DNA from: Deltaproteobacteria bacterium
GTDB lineage: Bacteria > Myxococcota_A > UBA9042
Reading direction: 5' to 3'
Length of the DNA: 64,000 nucleotides
NCBI GenBank assembly: GCA_020632665.1
Contig: JACKFC010000005.1
Span: forward strand, 139,658 to 203,657
Shown piece by piece: positions 8,787 through 19,450 of this stretch. A program made the position numbers and the translations under genes. The notes under the pieces were generated by a model. It did not search any database. It was not told the DNA's origin and saw only the letters and a program-made list of their open reading frames with translations. Position 1 is the stretch's first letter. Every line of letters begins with the position of its first letter.

Positions 8787-11700
8787 GGAGCGTCGGGCAG
8801 CCCGGGTGGGGCAGGGCTCGGCGTCGAGGGGATGGCCGCCGGCGGCAAGCCGTCCGGCAGCGGACCCACCGATTGCGGCAGGTTCACCAGGATCGTGTTG
8901 AAGGCGTAGGAGACCCATTTCCACACACTCAGCTCTTTGTGGTTGAAGTGGTCGATCTCCAGCCCGGGGGCGTAGATCCGCCACAAGCGCAGGCGCAATT
9001 TCCCCGGCGGAACCGGGTTGAATCCGCCGAGCGCCTGGAAGTCCGGCAGGTCGACCTTCTGCACCGCGCCGCGGAGGAAGATCTCCCACCGCGTCGTGTA
9101 GTCATAGCTCGCGATTCGCAACATATTCAAGGTCGGGGTCTGGCCGCCGGCCGTGCTCCACTCCACGACCTTGCCCAGCGCGTCGCCCCACAGCGGCGCG
9201 GTGAAGTAGGGAAGCTCGAGGTACGGACCCATGCGCAGGATCGGCTGCCCCAGGGCGAGCCAGCCGTCGCCCTGGCCGACCGCGATCGCGGGCGCCACCG
9301 CGCGCAGGTCGAGCGCGACGTCTTCGGGTTGGTTCGTCTGCACGGCGCCGTCGAGGCCGACGCGGACCCAGACCCCACCACCGCCGACGGCGTGCACACC
9401 GTCCGGGCCGCCAGCGACCGCGAAGAGCGCCTCTTCGGTCCCAGCGTTGGCCCAGGTCACGGCGCCCTTGCTGAAGCGGCCGAGCGCGCCGCGGTCGCCG
9501 ACCACCCAGAAATCGTCGCCGCTGCTGCCCCAGGCGCCGTGCAGCGTCTCGTTGCGCGCGTTGAACAGCGACTCCCAGATGACCGCCGCGCCGGGCGCCG
9601 AGGGCGCAGCGCGGGCGACATAGCCGCTGTCGCCGACGACCACCACGGTCCCGTCCGGCATCACCTGCAGGTCGCGCAGGCGGGTGCTGGTCGGCTTCGG
9701 CGGCCAGCTCCAATCGTCCGGCGCCGGCACGCCGAGCGGCGACTTCACCTGCGCGAAACCCGCGGCGCCGCCACGCCAGATGCGGTTGCCGGCGTCGAGG
9801 ACCCACACGTCGGTGGGCTTGTTGCCGCCGATCGCCAGCACGCGATCGACGTCGGGTGCCTGTCCGACCATCGGCGCCGGGATCGGCGAGACGGCCGGGC
9901 CCCAGCCGGTGACCGGGTCGCGGACGAGGATCGTGCCGGCGGCGCCACCGGCGAAGCCAACGCCACTGCCGAGCGGATCCAGCCAGACGGCGAAGAGGTC
10001 GCGCCCGGTCGGGCTCTGCTGCTGCGTCATGCTGGCGCCGGACCAGACCGCGATATACCCACCCGGACCCACTGCGACGGTCTGCAGGCCGTCGGATGCG
10101 GCGTCTTGTACGTGCGGCGCGAACGCTTCCGCGAAGCCCGGCTTGGCGACGCCCGCCGGCCAGCGCACCAGGCGATCGGCGTCGGTCGGGAGCAGCTTCT
10201 CGCGGATCGCGACCGCCACCGGTGAGCCGCCCGAGAGCGGCGCCAGCGAGCCGTAGAAGGTCCACGGGATCGAAGCCTTCTCGCCGCTGAAGTGCGGCTG
10301 GCCGGTCAGCGTCAGCCGATCGGTGATGGCGGTGGTGCGCAGCTCGCTGACGTGGATATAGCCCTCCGGGTCGAGGTCCAACGCGCTGGTCAGGGCCCGC
10401 TCCATGCCGATCGTGTCCGGGCCCATCGGCAGCTTCTGCAGCTCGACCGTCATCCGCCGGGTCATCGGCGTGTCGAGCGCGATCTTGACGTTCTTCGTGG
10501 TCGCGCCGGGGTAGACCGAGATCGCGCGGCGCAGGCCCATGGCGAGGCGGACGAAGGGGCCGCCGTCCTTCGGCACGTAGCCGAAGAAGCAGGCGACGGC
10601 GAGGTCGCCCAGGCGCGACTCGATCCGGAAGGTGCCGTCGGCTTTGGCCTTGGCCAACGGACCAGGGGCCGGGTTGCCGCCGAACATCGAGGGACTCGAG
10701 GTTTCGCAGCGGATCTGTGCTTCTCCGATGGTCGGCATGCAGCGATAGCGGACCTCTCCCGGCGCCCAGGCCGCGGCACGGCAATCGTAGCCAGAGGGGC
10801 AATGCGCGTCTTCGGTGCAGGGCGCGGCGCAGACCCGTGGCGCGCCGCTGGCCACCGCGGCGGCAGCATCTTCGGGCGCCAAGGAGAAGCCGGAGAGCGG
10901 ATCCAGCAACGTCTCGCAGGTCAGCGCTCCGGGACAGTCGAGGTCGCTCTCGCAGCCCTTGCAGTTGCCACCGACCTGCGGCGTATCGGCGCAGGAGCCG
11001 AGCGGCAGCGTCTGGTACTTCGCCGCGTTGGTGACCACGCCCTCGATCGCGCCGTCGGGGAAGGGATCCGGCTCGTCTTCGCCGCCGCCACCGCCGCTGC
11101 CGTCCGAGGGCGGCGGGCTGACGTATTGCCGCAGCCGCAGCGTGACGTGCCGCGAGTCGACGGCGACCAGCGACGCGGCGCTGTAGCCGGCCGCGCCGGC
11201 CGAGACCATGAGCGGTCCGTTCAGGTCGAGTTCGCTGATCGTGACCTGGCCGCGCGCGTCGGTGGTGCCGAGGCGTCGCGGCTTCCCGGGCTGATCGACC
11301 ACCACCAGCGCGTTCTCGACCGGAGCGACGCCGAGGTTGCTGCGCAGCACGGTGACGTCGAGCGCGCCGTCGATCGGACCACCCCAGGTGCCGTAGTTGC
11401 CGGCCAGCGGGTCGAAGTAGGTATAGGCCGAGAGCAGGGTGGCGATCGCTTTGCCGCCGCCAGGCGCGGTGAACCAGGCCTCCACGGCGACGGTGCCTGG
11501 ATCGCCGGCAGGGGTTCGGACAAGGGCCAGACCGGCGTGGACCTTCTCGATCTCGAAGGCCTCGCTCTGCCCGAAGAAGACGCGGTCGAGCCGGTCCATG
11601 CCGGTACCGACCAGGCGCACCAGCGTGCCGCCCGCCTGTGCGCCGCGGCTCGGCAGCAGCGCCGCGAGGCTCGGCTCGCCGGCGTATTGTACCGCGTCCG

Positions 11701-13327
11701 GCAGATGCGCCTCGGCCTTGGCGAAGATCACGCTCACGTCGGCGGGGCCTGGGCTGCCTTGCGGCGCCGTCGCTTGGATCGTCCCTGGGCCGCTCTCGAG
11801 CACGCCGCTGGCCCACAGCGCGCCGACCCGGACGCCGAGCACCTTGCCGACGTCCGCCGTGGTCGGGCTCCACGTCACCGTGATCTTGGTCCCGCCGCTC
11901 GGCAGCAGCAGCCCCGGCGTCACCGTCTCGATCACCGGCACCGCCGCCGTGCGTTGCAACGCGCCCGATTTCCAGGCGCTCGAGCTGCCGACCTCGACCA
12001 GCACCGTATCCCACGATTCCTCGGCGACCGCGGGCACCTCGACCTGGATCGTCGCGCCGGGCTGGCCTTCGACCGCGGCGCCGATGTCGTGGTCGAGCAC
12101 CGGCACGTCGACCGAGCCGATCCGCACGTTCAGAGCGCCCGTCTTCGCGGCGGCGATCGGCCCGGCGATGTGGATCGTCACCTGGCCGGAGACGTTGGCC
12201 GGCAGCTCGTTCGGCACCACCGCGAGCACGGCGTTCTGTTGCGGCGTACCGGTGGTCGGGTCGATGAAGCTGACGTAGGAGAGGGCGTCGTCGAGTTGGC
12301 TGCTGGCGCCCGGCCGTGCATAGCGCACGCCGCGTGGGCCGGCGGCCGTCACCGCAGGCATCTCCGCGTCGAGCCAGGAGCCGTCCGCCGCCGAGGCCGT
12401 GATCTTCGCCAGCGTGACCGACGCGCCCTGGTAGATCGAGACCACGCCGCCGGCTCCGAGCAGCCCCTTGCCGTGCAGGCGGACGGTGCCGCCCTGCAGG
12501 CCGAGGGTGCCCGGCCAGACACTGTCGAGCTGCGGCGCGCTGCGGTATTCGAAGCCATCCTCCAACGTCGCGACGCTCTCGCTCGTCGTCACCACGACGT
12601 CGACCCGGCCGACCACGCCGGGCGGGGTGTGCATCGTCGCGGTGTGCTCGTCGAGGATCAGCGGCGCGACCGCCAGCCGGTCGCCGAAGACGAAGCGCGT
12701 CTGGTTGTCGAAGCCCTCGCCCTGCACCGTGACCAGCGTGCCGCCGGCGATATCGCCGAGCGCCGGATCGACCTTGTGCACGCCCACCGTCGCGACGTAG
12801 CGGAAGGCCAAAGGCAGGACGGCGTCGTAGGCGTTGCCCTCGGCGTCGAGCGTGCGGACCGTGACGTCCACCCAGCCGGCGGGCCGCGGCGGCGCCGTCG
12901 CGCGGACGGTCCATGGGTCGACGGCGAAGAAGTCCAGCCCGGGCGATTCTCCGAAGAAGACCGCGACCGCGCCGCCGAGGTTCTCACCGTGGATCTCGAC
13001 CTCGACCATGCCGCCGATCGTGCCTTCGGCGGGCACGACCCCGGTCAAAGTGGGCAGCGACGGGGCGGTCGGCGTGACCTCGGCAGCAGCATCGGCCGGG
13101 CCGAGATCGGTCGCAGCGCCACCGTCGACTGCCGCGTCCGCGTCGCCGTCCGGATCGACGATATCGATTGGCGTGGCATCGAGGCCGACGTCGGCCGCGG
13201 CGGTGTCGTCGGTCGGCGAAGCGGGCGGATCGGAGGAGCAGGCCGCGGCGAATGCGACGAGACAGGCGATCGCCATGCGGCCCCGCAGTTGCCCCGATTC
13301 GCTCGTTCGCATTGCCATCTCGGCCAC
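8783..13327 (-). CDS. giant multi-domain surface lipoprotein with IPT/TIG domains
   Basis: A 1514-residue lipoprotein. The GTG start at 13327 has AAGGAG seven bases upstream. The lipobox is AAAC with Cys30, followed by an Asp/Ala-rich linker to about residue 90. Then come about six IPT/TIG immunoglobulin-like units (LTGVVPAEGTIGGMVEVEIH; VDPALGDIAGGTLVTVQGEG; LLPSRGAQAGGTLVRLVGTG), a carboxypeptidase-regulatory-like module near residues 650-735, a Gly/Asp linker, and a cysteine-rich block near 779-870 (CKGCESDLDC, CTEDAHCPSGYDC) like EGF-type repeats. The C-terminal third has propeller-like blades (VWGASG-type and VVGDRGALGRF). Such mosaics are common on Myxococcota surfaces, where roles in adhesion are only inferred. 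It overlaps the next gene by 4 bp. Confidence 0.85.
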   Translation of the reverse strand: MAEMAMRTSESGQLRGRMAIACLVAFAAACSSDPPASPTDDTAAADVGLDATPIDIVDPDGDADAAVDGGAATDLGPADAAAEVTPTAPSLPTLTGVVPAEGTIGGMVEVEIHGENLGGAVAVFFGESPGLDFFAVDPWTVRATAPPRPAGWVDVTVRTLDAEGNAYDAVLPLAFRYVATVGVHKVDPALGDIAGGTLVTVQGEGFDNQTRFVFGDRLAVAPLILDEHTATMHTPPGVVGRVDVVVTTSESVATLEDGFEYRSAPQLDSVWPGTLGLQGGTVRLHGKGLLGAGGVVSIYQGASVTLAKITASAADGSWLDAEMPAVTAAGPRGVRYARPGASSQLDDALSYVSFIDPTTGTPQQNAVLAVVPNELPANVSGQVTIHIAGPIAAAKTGALNVRIGSVDVPVLDHDIGAAVEGQPGATIQVEVPAVAEESWDTVLVEVGSSSAWKSGALQRTAAVPVIETVTPGLLLPSGGTKITVTWSPTTADVGKVLGVRVGALWASGVLESGPGTIQATAPQGSPGPADVSVIFAKAEAHLPDAVQYAGEPSLAALLPSRGAQAGGTLVRLVGTGMDRLDRVFFGQSEAFEIEKVHAGLALVRTPAGDPGTVAVEAWFTAPGGGKAIATLLSAYTYFDPLAGNYGTWGGPIDGALDVTVLRSNLGVAPVENALVVVDQPGKPRRLGTTDARGQVTISELDLNGPLMVSAGAAGYSAASLVAVDSRHVTLRLRQYVSPPPSDGSGGGGGEDEPDPFPDGAIEGVVTNAAKYQTLPLGSCADTPQVGGNCKGCESDLDCPGALTCETLLDPLSGFSLAPEDAAAAVASGAPRVCAAPCTEDAHCPSGYDCRAAAWAPGEVRYRCMPTIGEAQIRCETSSPSMFGGNPAPGPLAKAKADGTFRIESRLGDLAVACFFGYVPKDGGPFVRLAMGLRRAISVYPGATTKNVKIALDTPMTRRMTVELQKLPMGPDTIGMERALTSALDLDPEGYIHVSELRTTAITDRLTLTGQPHFSGEKASIPWTFYGSLAPLSGGSPVAVAIREKLLPTDADRLVRWPAGVAKPGFAEAFAPHVQDAASDGLQTVAVGPGGYIAVWSGASMTQQQSPTGRDLFAVWLDPLGSGVGFAGGAAGTILVRDPVTGWGPAVSPIPAPMVGQAPDVDRVLAIGGNKPTDVWVLDAGNRIWRGGAAGFAQVKSPLGVPAPDDWSWPPKPTSTRLRDLQVMPDGTVVVVGDSGYVARAAPSAPGAAVIWESLFNARNETLHGAWGSSGDDFWVVGDRGALGRFSKGAVTWANAGTEEALFAVAGGPDGVHAVGGGGVWVRVGLDGAVQTNQPEDVALDLRAVAPAIAVGQGDGWLALGQPILRMGPYLELPYFTAPLWGDALGKVVEWSTAGGQTPTLNMLRIASYDYTTRWEIFLRGAVQKVDLPDFQALGGFNPVPPGKLRLRLWRIYAPGLEIDHFNHKELSVWKWVSYAFNTILVNLPQSVGPLPDGLPPAAIPSTPSPAPPGLPDAP

Positions 13328-13551
13328 AGTCGCGCTCCTTCCCTCCCGAGCCCGCTACGATAGCAGATGCCAGGGGGCAGCAGGAAGGTGCAGTGCGTCT
13401 TGCACATCTTCACGGAAGCAGCGGATCGTGGACCGGCCCGGGGGTTCCGTGGCGGCGCGGCTTGCGCTAGTTTTCGTCCGTTCCCGTCCCGCGCGCAGCC
13501 CTCACGCCTGAAGGCAGACCGGAGCGCGGCCGACCGAGAGGAAGGATCGTC

Positions 13552-15057
<1,506 letters not shown>

Positions 15058-15092
15058 CCGTCGCGGCGCGTCAATCGCGTCGTGAGATCGAC

Positions 15093-15128
15093 CGCCGCCG
15101 CTGCATTCGCAGCGGCGGCGCGTCTTTT
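15093..15128 (+). terminator. intrinsic terminator after the OmpA gene
   Basis: A perfect 12-bp stem (CGCCGCCGCTGC with GCAGCGGCGGCG, loop ATTC) is followed by CGTCTTTT. It lies 35 bp after the OmpA stop and just upstream of the fadI promoter region, so it separates the two units. Confidence 0.85.
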
Positions 15129-15134
15129 GGCGCT

Positions 15135-15149
15135 TGACACGGTGCGTCA
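15135..15149. promoter_or_regulatory. palindromic operator over the fadI-fadJ -35 element
   Basis: TGACACGGTGCGTCA is an imperfect palindrome of the form TGACRC-N3-GYGTCA. Its first bases are part of TTGACA at 15134-15139, a perfect -35 hexamer 48 bp before the fadI ATG, so a bound protein would block or remodel the promoter. No good -10 is seen at 17 bp (CCAGAT). The same palindrome with one base changed lies upstream of the ccr-like operon at 37973-37987. The regulator is not identified in the window. Confidence 0.6.
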
Positions 15150-15186
15150 TAAGCGGCCAGATCAGCGCCCCTACGAGGAGGCCACC

Positions 15187-16674
15187 ATGCCCAGCAAGCC
15201 CAAGTCGACCGCTCCCGAGACCGCTCCCACCCCGACCGGCACCACCGAGAAGGCCGCGACGAAGCCGCGGACCCGCAAGCCCGCCGCCAGCAAGGCTGCA
15301 GCTGCCAAGACGGGCCCCGCCAAGACGGCAGCTGCCAAGGCGCCGGCGCGCAAGGCCCCAGCCGCCCCGGCCGCGAGCGAGAAGGCCGCGCCCAAGGTCC
15401 GCGTCGCCAAGGACCGCGTCGCGATCGTCGCCGGCCTGCGCTCGCCCTTCGTCCGCAGCTGGTCGACCCTCAACGAAGTCGATCCGGTCGCGCTCTCGAC
15501 CGCCGTCGCGCGCGAGCTGCTCTTCGGCGCCGAGGTTCCGCTCGATGTCATCGACGAGATCGTCTGGGGCACCGTGATCGCGGTGCCGACCGCGCCCAAT
15601 GTCGCCCGCGAGATCGCGCTCGACCTCGGCCTCTACCGCCTGCCCGGCTACACCGTGACCCGCGCCTGCGCGACGGGCTTCCAAGCGGTCGCGTCGGCGG
15701 CGCGGCTGATCCAGGCCGGCGAGGCCGATGTCGTCCTCGCTGGCGGCGTCGACGTGACCAGCCACGCCCCGGTCGTGCACAAGAAGCACGTCATCGACCT
15801 GCTGCAGAAGGCGCAGAAGAAGAAGGGCATGGCGATGATCCAGACCCTCGCCGGTCTGAACCCGCTCGACCTGCTGCCCGCGCCGCCGGCCATCGCCGAG
15901 CGCTACACGGGCAAGACGATGGGACAGCACGCCGAGATCATGGCGCAGAACTTCGACATCTCGCGCGCCTCGCAAGAAGAGCTGGCGCTGCGCAGCCACC
16001 GCCGCGCCGCCGAGGCGGTCCGCGACGGCAAGATCGCGCCGCTCGTCACCACCATCCAGACCCCGAAGGGCCCGGCCGGTGAGGACAACCTGATCCGCTC
16101 GGATATGGATCCGGCCAAGATCGCCAAGCTCCGCCCCGCCTTCGACAAGAAGAACGGCACCATCACCGCGGCCACCTCGTCGGCGCTGACCGACGGCGCC
16201 TCGGCCGTGCTGCTGATGCGCGAGTCGAAGGCGAAGGAGCTCGGCTTCACCCCGCTCGGCTTCGTCCGCAGCTGGGAGTTCGCCGCGCTCGATCCGCGGG
16301 TCAACTTGCTGCTCGGCAACGCCTACTCGGTCCCGGGCGCGCTCGCCAAGGCCGGAGCCAAGCTCGCAGATATCGATGTCGTCGAGGTCCACGAGGCGTT
16401 CGCGGCGCAGGTGCTCTCGAACCTGAAGTGCATGGCGGACGCCACCTGGTGTGCCAGCGAGCTCGGCCTCTCCGGCGCCGTCGGCGAGGTCGACCCCGAC
16501 AAGCTCAACATCTGGGGCGGTTCGCTCGCCTACGGACACCCCTTCGCCGCGACCGGCGGTCGGATGATCGCGCAGATGCTCGGCATCATGGCCGAGCGGG
16601 ACGCCAGCCTCGGCCTCGCCACGGCCTGCGCCGCCGGCGGCCTCGGCGTCTCGATGATCCTCGAGCGCGACTAG
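15187..16674 (+). CDS. fadI: acetyl-CoA C-acyltransferase (beta-ketothiolase) with Lys/Ala-rich N-terminal tail
   Basis: A 495-residue thiolase that cleaves 3-ketoacyl-CoA with CoA to acetyl-CoA, the last step of beta-oxidation. Catalytic residues are Cys161 (RACATGFQAV), His451 (GHPFAATGG) and Cys481 (TACAAGGLG). The thiolase fold begins near residue 77. Residues 1-76 are an extra Lys/Ala/Pro-rich tail with histone-H1-like AAAK and PARK units and no counterpart in usual thiolases of about 430 residues. ATG 15187 is firmly placed by GAGGAGG six bases upstream, so the tail is translated. fadJ follows after 69 bp, making a fadIJ-type operon. An operator-like palindrome overlaps the promoter. 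Confidence 0.92.
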   Translation: MPSKPKSTAPETAPTPTGTTEKAATKPRTRKPAASKAAAAKTGPAKTAAAKAPARKAPAAPAASEKAAPKVRVAKDRVAIVAGLRSPFVRSWSTLNEVDPVALSTAVARELLFGAEVPLDVIDEIVWGTVIAVPTAPNVAREIALDLGLYRLPGYTVTRACATGFQAVASAARLIQAGEADVVLAGGVDVTSHAPVVHKKHVIDLLQKAQKKKGMAMIQTLAGLNPLDLLPAPPAIAERYTGKTMGQHAEIMAQNFDISRASQEELALRSHRRAAEAVRDGKIAPLVTTIQTPKGPAGEDNLIRSDMDPAKIAKLRPAFDKKNGTITAATSSALTDGASAVLLMRESKAKELGFTPLGFVRSWEFAALDPRVNLLLGNAYSVPGALAKAGAKLADIDVVEVHEAFAAQVLSNLKCMADATWCASELGLSGAVGEVDPDKLNIWGGSLAYGHPFAATGGRMIAQMLGIMAERDASLGLATACAAGGLGVSMILERD

Positions 16675-16743
16675 GCCTCGGCCGGCGGCGCCCTCGCCAG
16701 CAGCCAGCACCCACGCATCGCACGTCGACCCACAGGAGCCCAC

Positions 16744-18936
16744 ATGACTGCTCGCCAGATGTCCCTCGGAGAGTCCGCCAACGACGCCGCGCAAGCCGCG
16801 ATCCGCTACGAGGCCGCCGACGCGCGCGGTGTCGGCGTGGTCTGGATCGACGTGCCGGAGAAGAAGGTCAACACGCTCTCGGTGGCGTTGATGCCGCAGC
16901 TCGAGGCGGTCTTCGCCGAGGCCGCTGGCGACGGCAAATTGCGGGCCCTGGTCATCGCGTCCGGCAAGCCCTCGGGCTTCATCGCCGGTGCCGATATCGA
17001 CGATCTCAACGACGTCACCACCGCGGCCCGTGGCACCGAGCTCTCGCAGGCCGGCCAGCAGGCGATGGATCGCCTCGAGGGCTTCGGCAAACCCACCGTC
17101 GCGGCGATCCACGGTGATTGCCTCGGCGGCGGCCTGGAGCTGGCGTTGGCCTGCACCGCGCGGGTCGCCACCGCATCGGAGAAGACCAAGCTCGCGCTGC
17201 CCGAGGTGATGCTCGGCCTGCTCCCCGGCGCCGGCGGGACCGTGCGTCTGCCGCGCTTGGTCGGCCTGCAGGCGGCACTCGACATGATGCTCACCGGCAA
17301 GAATATCCGCGCCGAGAAGGCCCTGAAGATGGGCCTGGTCGACCAGGTCGTGCCCGAGCGCAGCCTGCTCACCGCCGCCCGCGACCTCGCCGCGGCGCTC
17401 GCCGATGGCCAGCCCGCGCGGAAGAAGAAGAAGAAGGACATCAAGACGATGGCCATGGAGGCGGCGCTCGAAGGCAATATCGTCGGGCGCAAGGTCGTGC
17501 TCAAGCAGGCGCGCAAGATGGTCATGAAGCAGAGCAAGGGGCTCTACCCGGCTCCGCTGAAGATTCTCGACGTGGTCGAGGCCGGCACCTTCGCCGCCGA
17601 GTCCGAGGCCTTCGGTGGCCTGCTGATGACCGCCGAGAGCAAGGGCCTGCGCCACCTCTTCCACTGCATCACCGCGCTGAAGAAGAACGACGGCCCCGAC
17701 ACCGCAGACGTCGCCAGCCGTGATGTCGCGCGGGTCGGCATGCTCGGCGCCGGCCTGATGGGCGCCGGCATCGCCACGGTCCTCGCCGACAAGGGCGTCA
17801 CCGTGCGGCTGAAGGATATCCGCCACGAGGCGATCGGCGGCGCGCTCGATTACGCCCGCAAGGTCTATGGCAAGTCGGTCAAGCGCAAGCGCTACAACAA
17901 GGCCGGCATGGTGCAGCGCATGGGCCTGCTCTCGGGCGGCGTCGACTACGCTGGCTTCACCGATTGTGATGTCGTCATCGAGGCGGTGCTCGAGAAGCTG
18001 CCGCTGAAGCGCGCGATGGTCGCCGAGATCGAGAATCGCACGCGGAAAGAAGCGATCTTCGCCACCAATACCTCGGCCATCCCGATCACCGATATCGCTG
18101 CCGAGGCCAAGCACCCCGAGCGCGTCATCGGCATGCACTTCTTCAGCCCGGTCGAGAAGATGCCGCTCGTCGAGATCATCGTCACCGACAAGACCTCGCC
18201 CGAGGTCACCAAGACGATCTCGCAGCTCTCGCGGACCATGGGCAAGCACGTCATCGTCGTCCGCGACTGCCCCGGCTTCTACACCACCCGCGTGCTGGCG
18301 CCGTACATGATCGAGGCGACCTTCGCCGCGATCGAGGGCAACCCGGTCGACGCGATCGACGACGCCGCCACCCGCATCGGCTTCCCGGTCGGCCCGATCA
18401 CGCTGATGGACGAGGTCGGCATCGACGTCGGGCAGAAGGTGCTCGAGACGATGAAGGCGGCCTACTCGGCGCACATGGACTTCCCGCCCGACGATATCGA
18501 CAAGTTCGTCGCCGAGGGTCGCCTGGGCCGCAAGGCGAGCCGTGGCTTCTACGTCTACGAAGGCGGCAAGAGCAAAACCGAGAAGGGCCGCAAGATCGTC
18601 GACGAGGCGATCTACGACCACCTGCCGCAGGGGCGGAACCTGCTCGCGCCGAACCACGACGAGCTCGGCGAGCGCCTGGTCCTCGCGCTGGTCAACGAGG
18701 CCGTGCGTTGCTTCGGCGAGGGCATCCTGCTCGACCCCGAGTCCGGGGACCTCGGCGCGGTGATGGGCATCGGCTTCCCGCCCTTCCAGGGGGGCCCGTT
18801 CCGCTACGTCGATCGCTTCGGCGCGCGCAATATCGTCGCCCGCCTGCGCGCCCTCGAGCTGCGCTACGGTCGTCGCTTCGCGCCGTGCCCGACCCTCTGC
18901 GAGATGGCCGAGAGCGGCGCGCGGTTCTACGGCTGA
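16744..18936 (+). CDS. fadJ: fatty acid oxidation complex alpha subunit (enoyl-CoA hydratase / 3-hydroxyacyl-CoA dehydrogenase)
   Basis: A 730-residue bifunctional enzyme that hydrates 2-enoyl-CoA and oxidises the 3-hydroxyacyl-CoA with NAD, feeding the thiolase encoded just upstream. The N-terminal crotonase domain has SGFIAGADIDDL, the oxyanion and glutamate segment GDCLGGGLELALAC, and PEVMLGLLPGAGGTVRLPRL. The dehydrogenase Rossmann motif GAGLMGAGIATVLADKG begins near Gly335, followed by FATNTSAIPITDIA and HFFSPVEKMPLVEI with the catalytic histidine. Length and domain order fit FadJ/FadB. ATG 16744 has an AGGAG a few bases upstream. The next gene begins within or directly at this stop, suggesting cotranscription. 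Confidence 0.94.
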   Translation: MTARQMSLGESANDAAQAAIRYEAADARGVGVVWIDVPEKKVNTLSVALMPQLEAVFAEAAGDGKLRALVIASGKPSGFIAGADIDDLNDVTTAARGTELSQAGQQAMDRLEGFGKPTVAAIHGDCLGGGLELALACTARVATASEKTKLALPEVMLGLLPGAGGTVRLPRLVGLQAALDMMLTGKNIRAEKALKMGLVDQVVPERSLLTAARDLAAALADGQPARKKKKKDIKTMAMEAALEGNIVGRKVVLKQARKMVMKQSKGLYPAPLKILDVVEAGTFAAESEAFGGLLMTAESKGLRHLFHCITALKKNDGPDTADVASRDVARVGMLGAGLMGAGIATVLADKGVTVRLKDIRHEAIGGALDYARKVYGKSVKRKRYNKAGMVQRMGLLSGGVDYAGFTDCDVVIEAVLEKLPLKRAMVAEIENRTRKEAIFATNTSAIPITDIAAEAKHPERVIGMHFFSPVEKMPLVEIIVTDKTSPEVTKTISQLSRTMGKHVIVVRDCPGFYTTRVLAPYMIEATFAAIEGNPVDAIDDAATRIGFPVGPITLMDEVGIDVGQKVLETMKAAYSAHMDFPPDDIDKFVAEGRLGRKASRGFYVYEGGKSKTEKGRKIVDEAIYDHLPQGRNLLAPNHDELGERLVLALVNEAVRCFGEGILLDPESGDLGAVMGIGFPPFQGGPFRYVDRFGARNIVARLRALELRYGRRFAPCPTLCEMAESGARFYG

Positions 18937-19430
18937 GCGAGCCCGTCGCCATCGAATCCGTCGCCACCGAGGCCGACGCCATCGCCCGCGCCGCGGCACT
19001 CTGCGCAGCGCTAATCCCTGAACCCCAGCGACGCGAAGACCTGCCCGCGGGGGGCGTCCTGCTGATCGGCGGTGACCCGGCGCGGGTCGTGGTCCGCATC
19101 ACCGCCGCCGGCGTCCGCGTCGGCGCGGCGCGGCTCCGCTTCTGGGGCAAGCGCCCGGTCTTGGTCGAAGAGCGGATCGGCGGCCTCGGCCACGGCCTGC
19201 TGCCGGCGGACGACACGGCCGCATCGGCGGTGCTCGCCGGTCTGGTCGCCGCCGCCGACGCGCTGCGCCGCAGCGAGCTCCGCCCCTGCGGTCGTTGTGG
19301 CGATCTGCGTGCGCCGGAAGAGGGCGCGATCGTCGCGAAGACCAGCGGCGCCTGCCCGTTCTGCGCCCGCGACGGCCTTTCGGTGCCGGGTGACGCGACA
19401 CGTCTCGACGCGCAAGCCCAGGAATCCTAA
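18885..19430 (+). CDS. small zinc-ribbon protein, function unknown
   Basis: A real gene by codon use: third positions are nearly all G or C through the frame, and it fills the gap between fadJ and the transporter. The most N-terminal plausible start is GTG 18885, which overlaps fadJ by 52 bp (181 residues). A CTG at 18933 overlapping the fadJ stop is the alternative. The C-terminus holds a four-cysteine zinc ribbon, CGRCGDLRAP then CPFCARDG. The middle is beta-rich (GGVLLIGGDPARVVVRI). It does not match a family I know. Its position suggests cotranscription with fadI-fadJ; a link to fatty acid oxidation is only inferred. Confidence 0.55.
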   Translation: MPDPLRDGRERRAVLRLSEPVAIESVATEADAIARAAALCAALIPEPQRREDLPAGGVLLIGGDPARVVVRITAAGVRVGAARLRFWGKRPVLVEERIGGLGHGLLPADDTAASAVLAGLVAAADALRRSELRPCGRCGDLRAPEEGAIVAKTSGACPFCARDGLSVPGDATRLDAQAQES

Positions 19431-19450
19431 CCTCCGCGCAGGAGGGCCCG

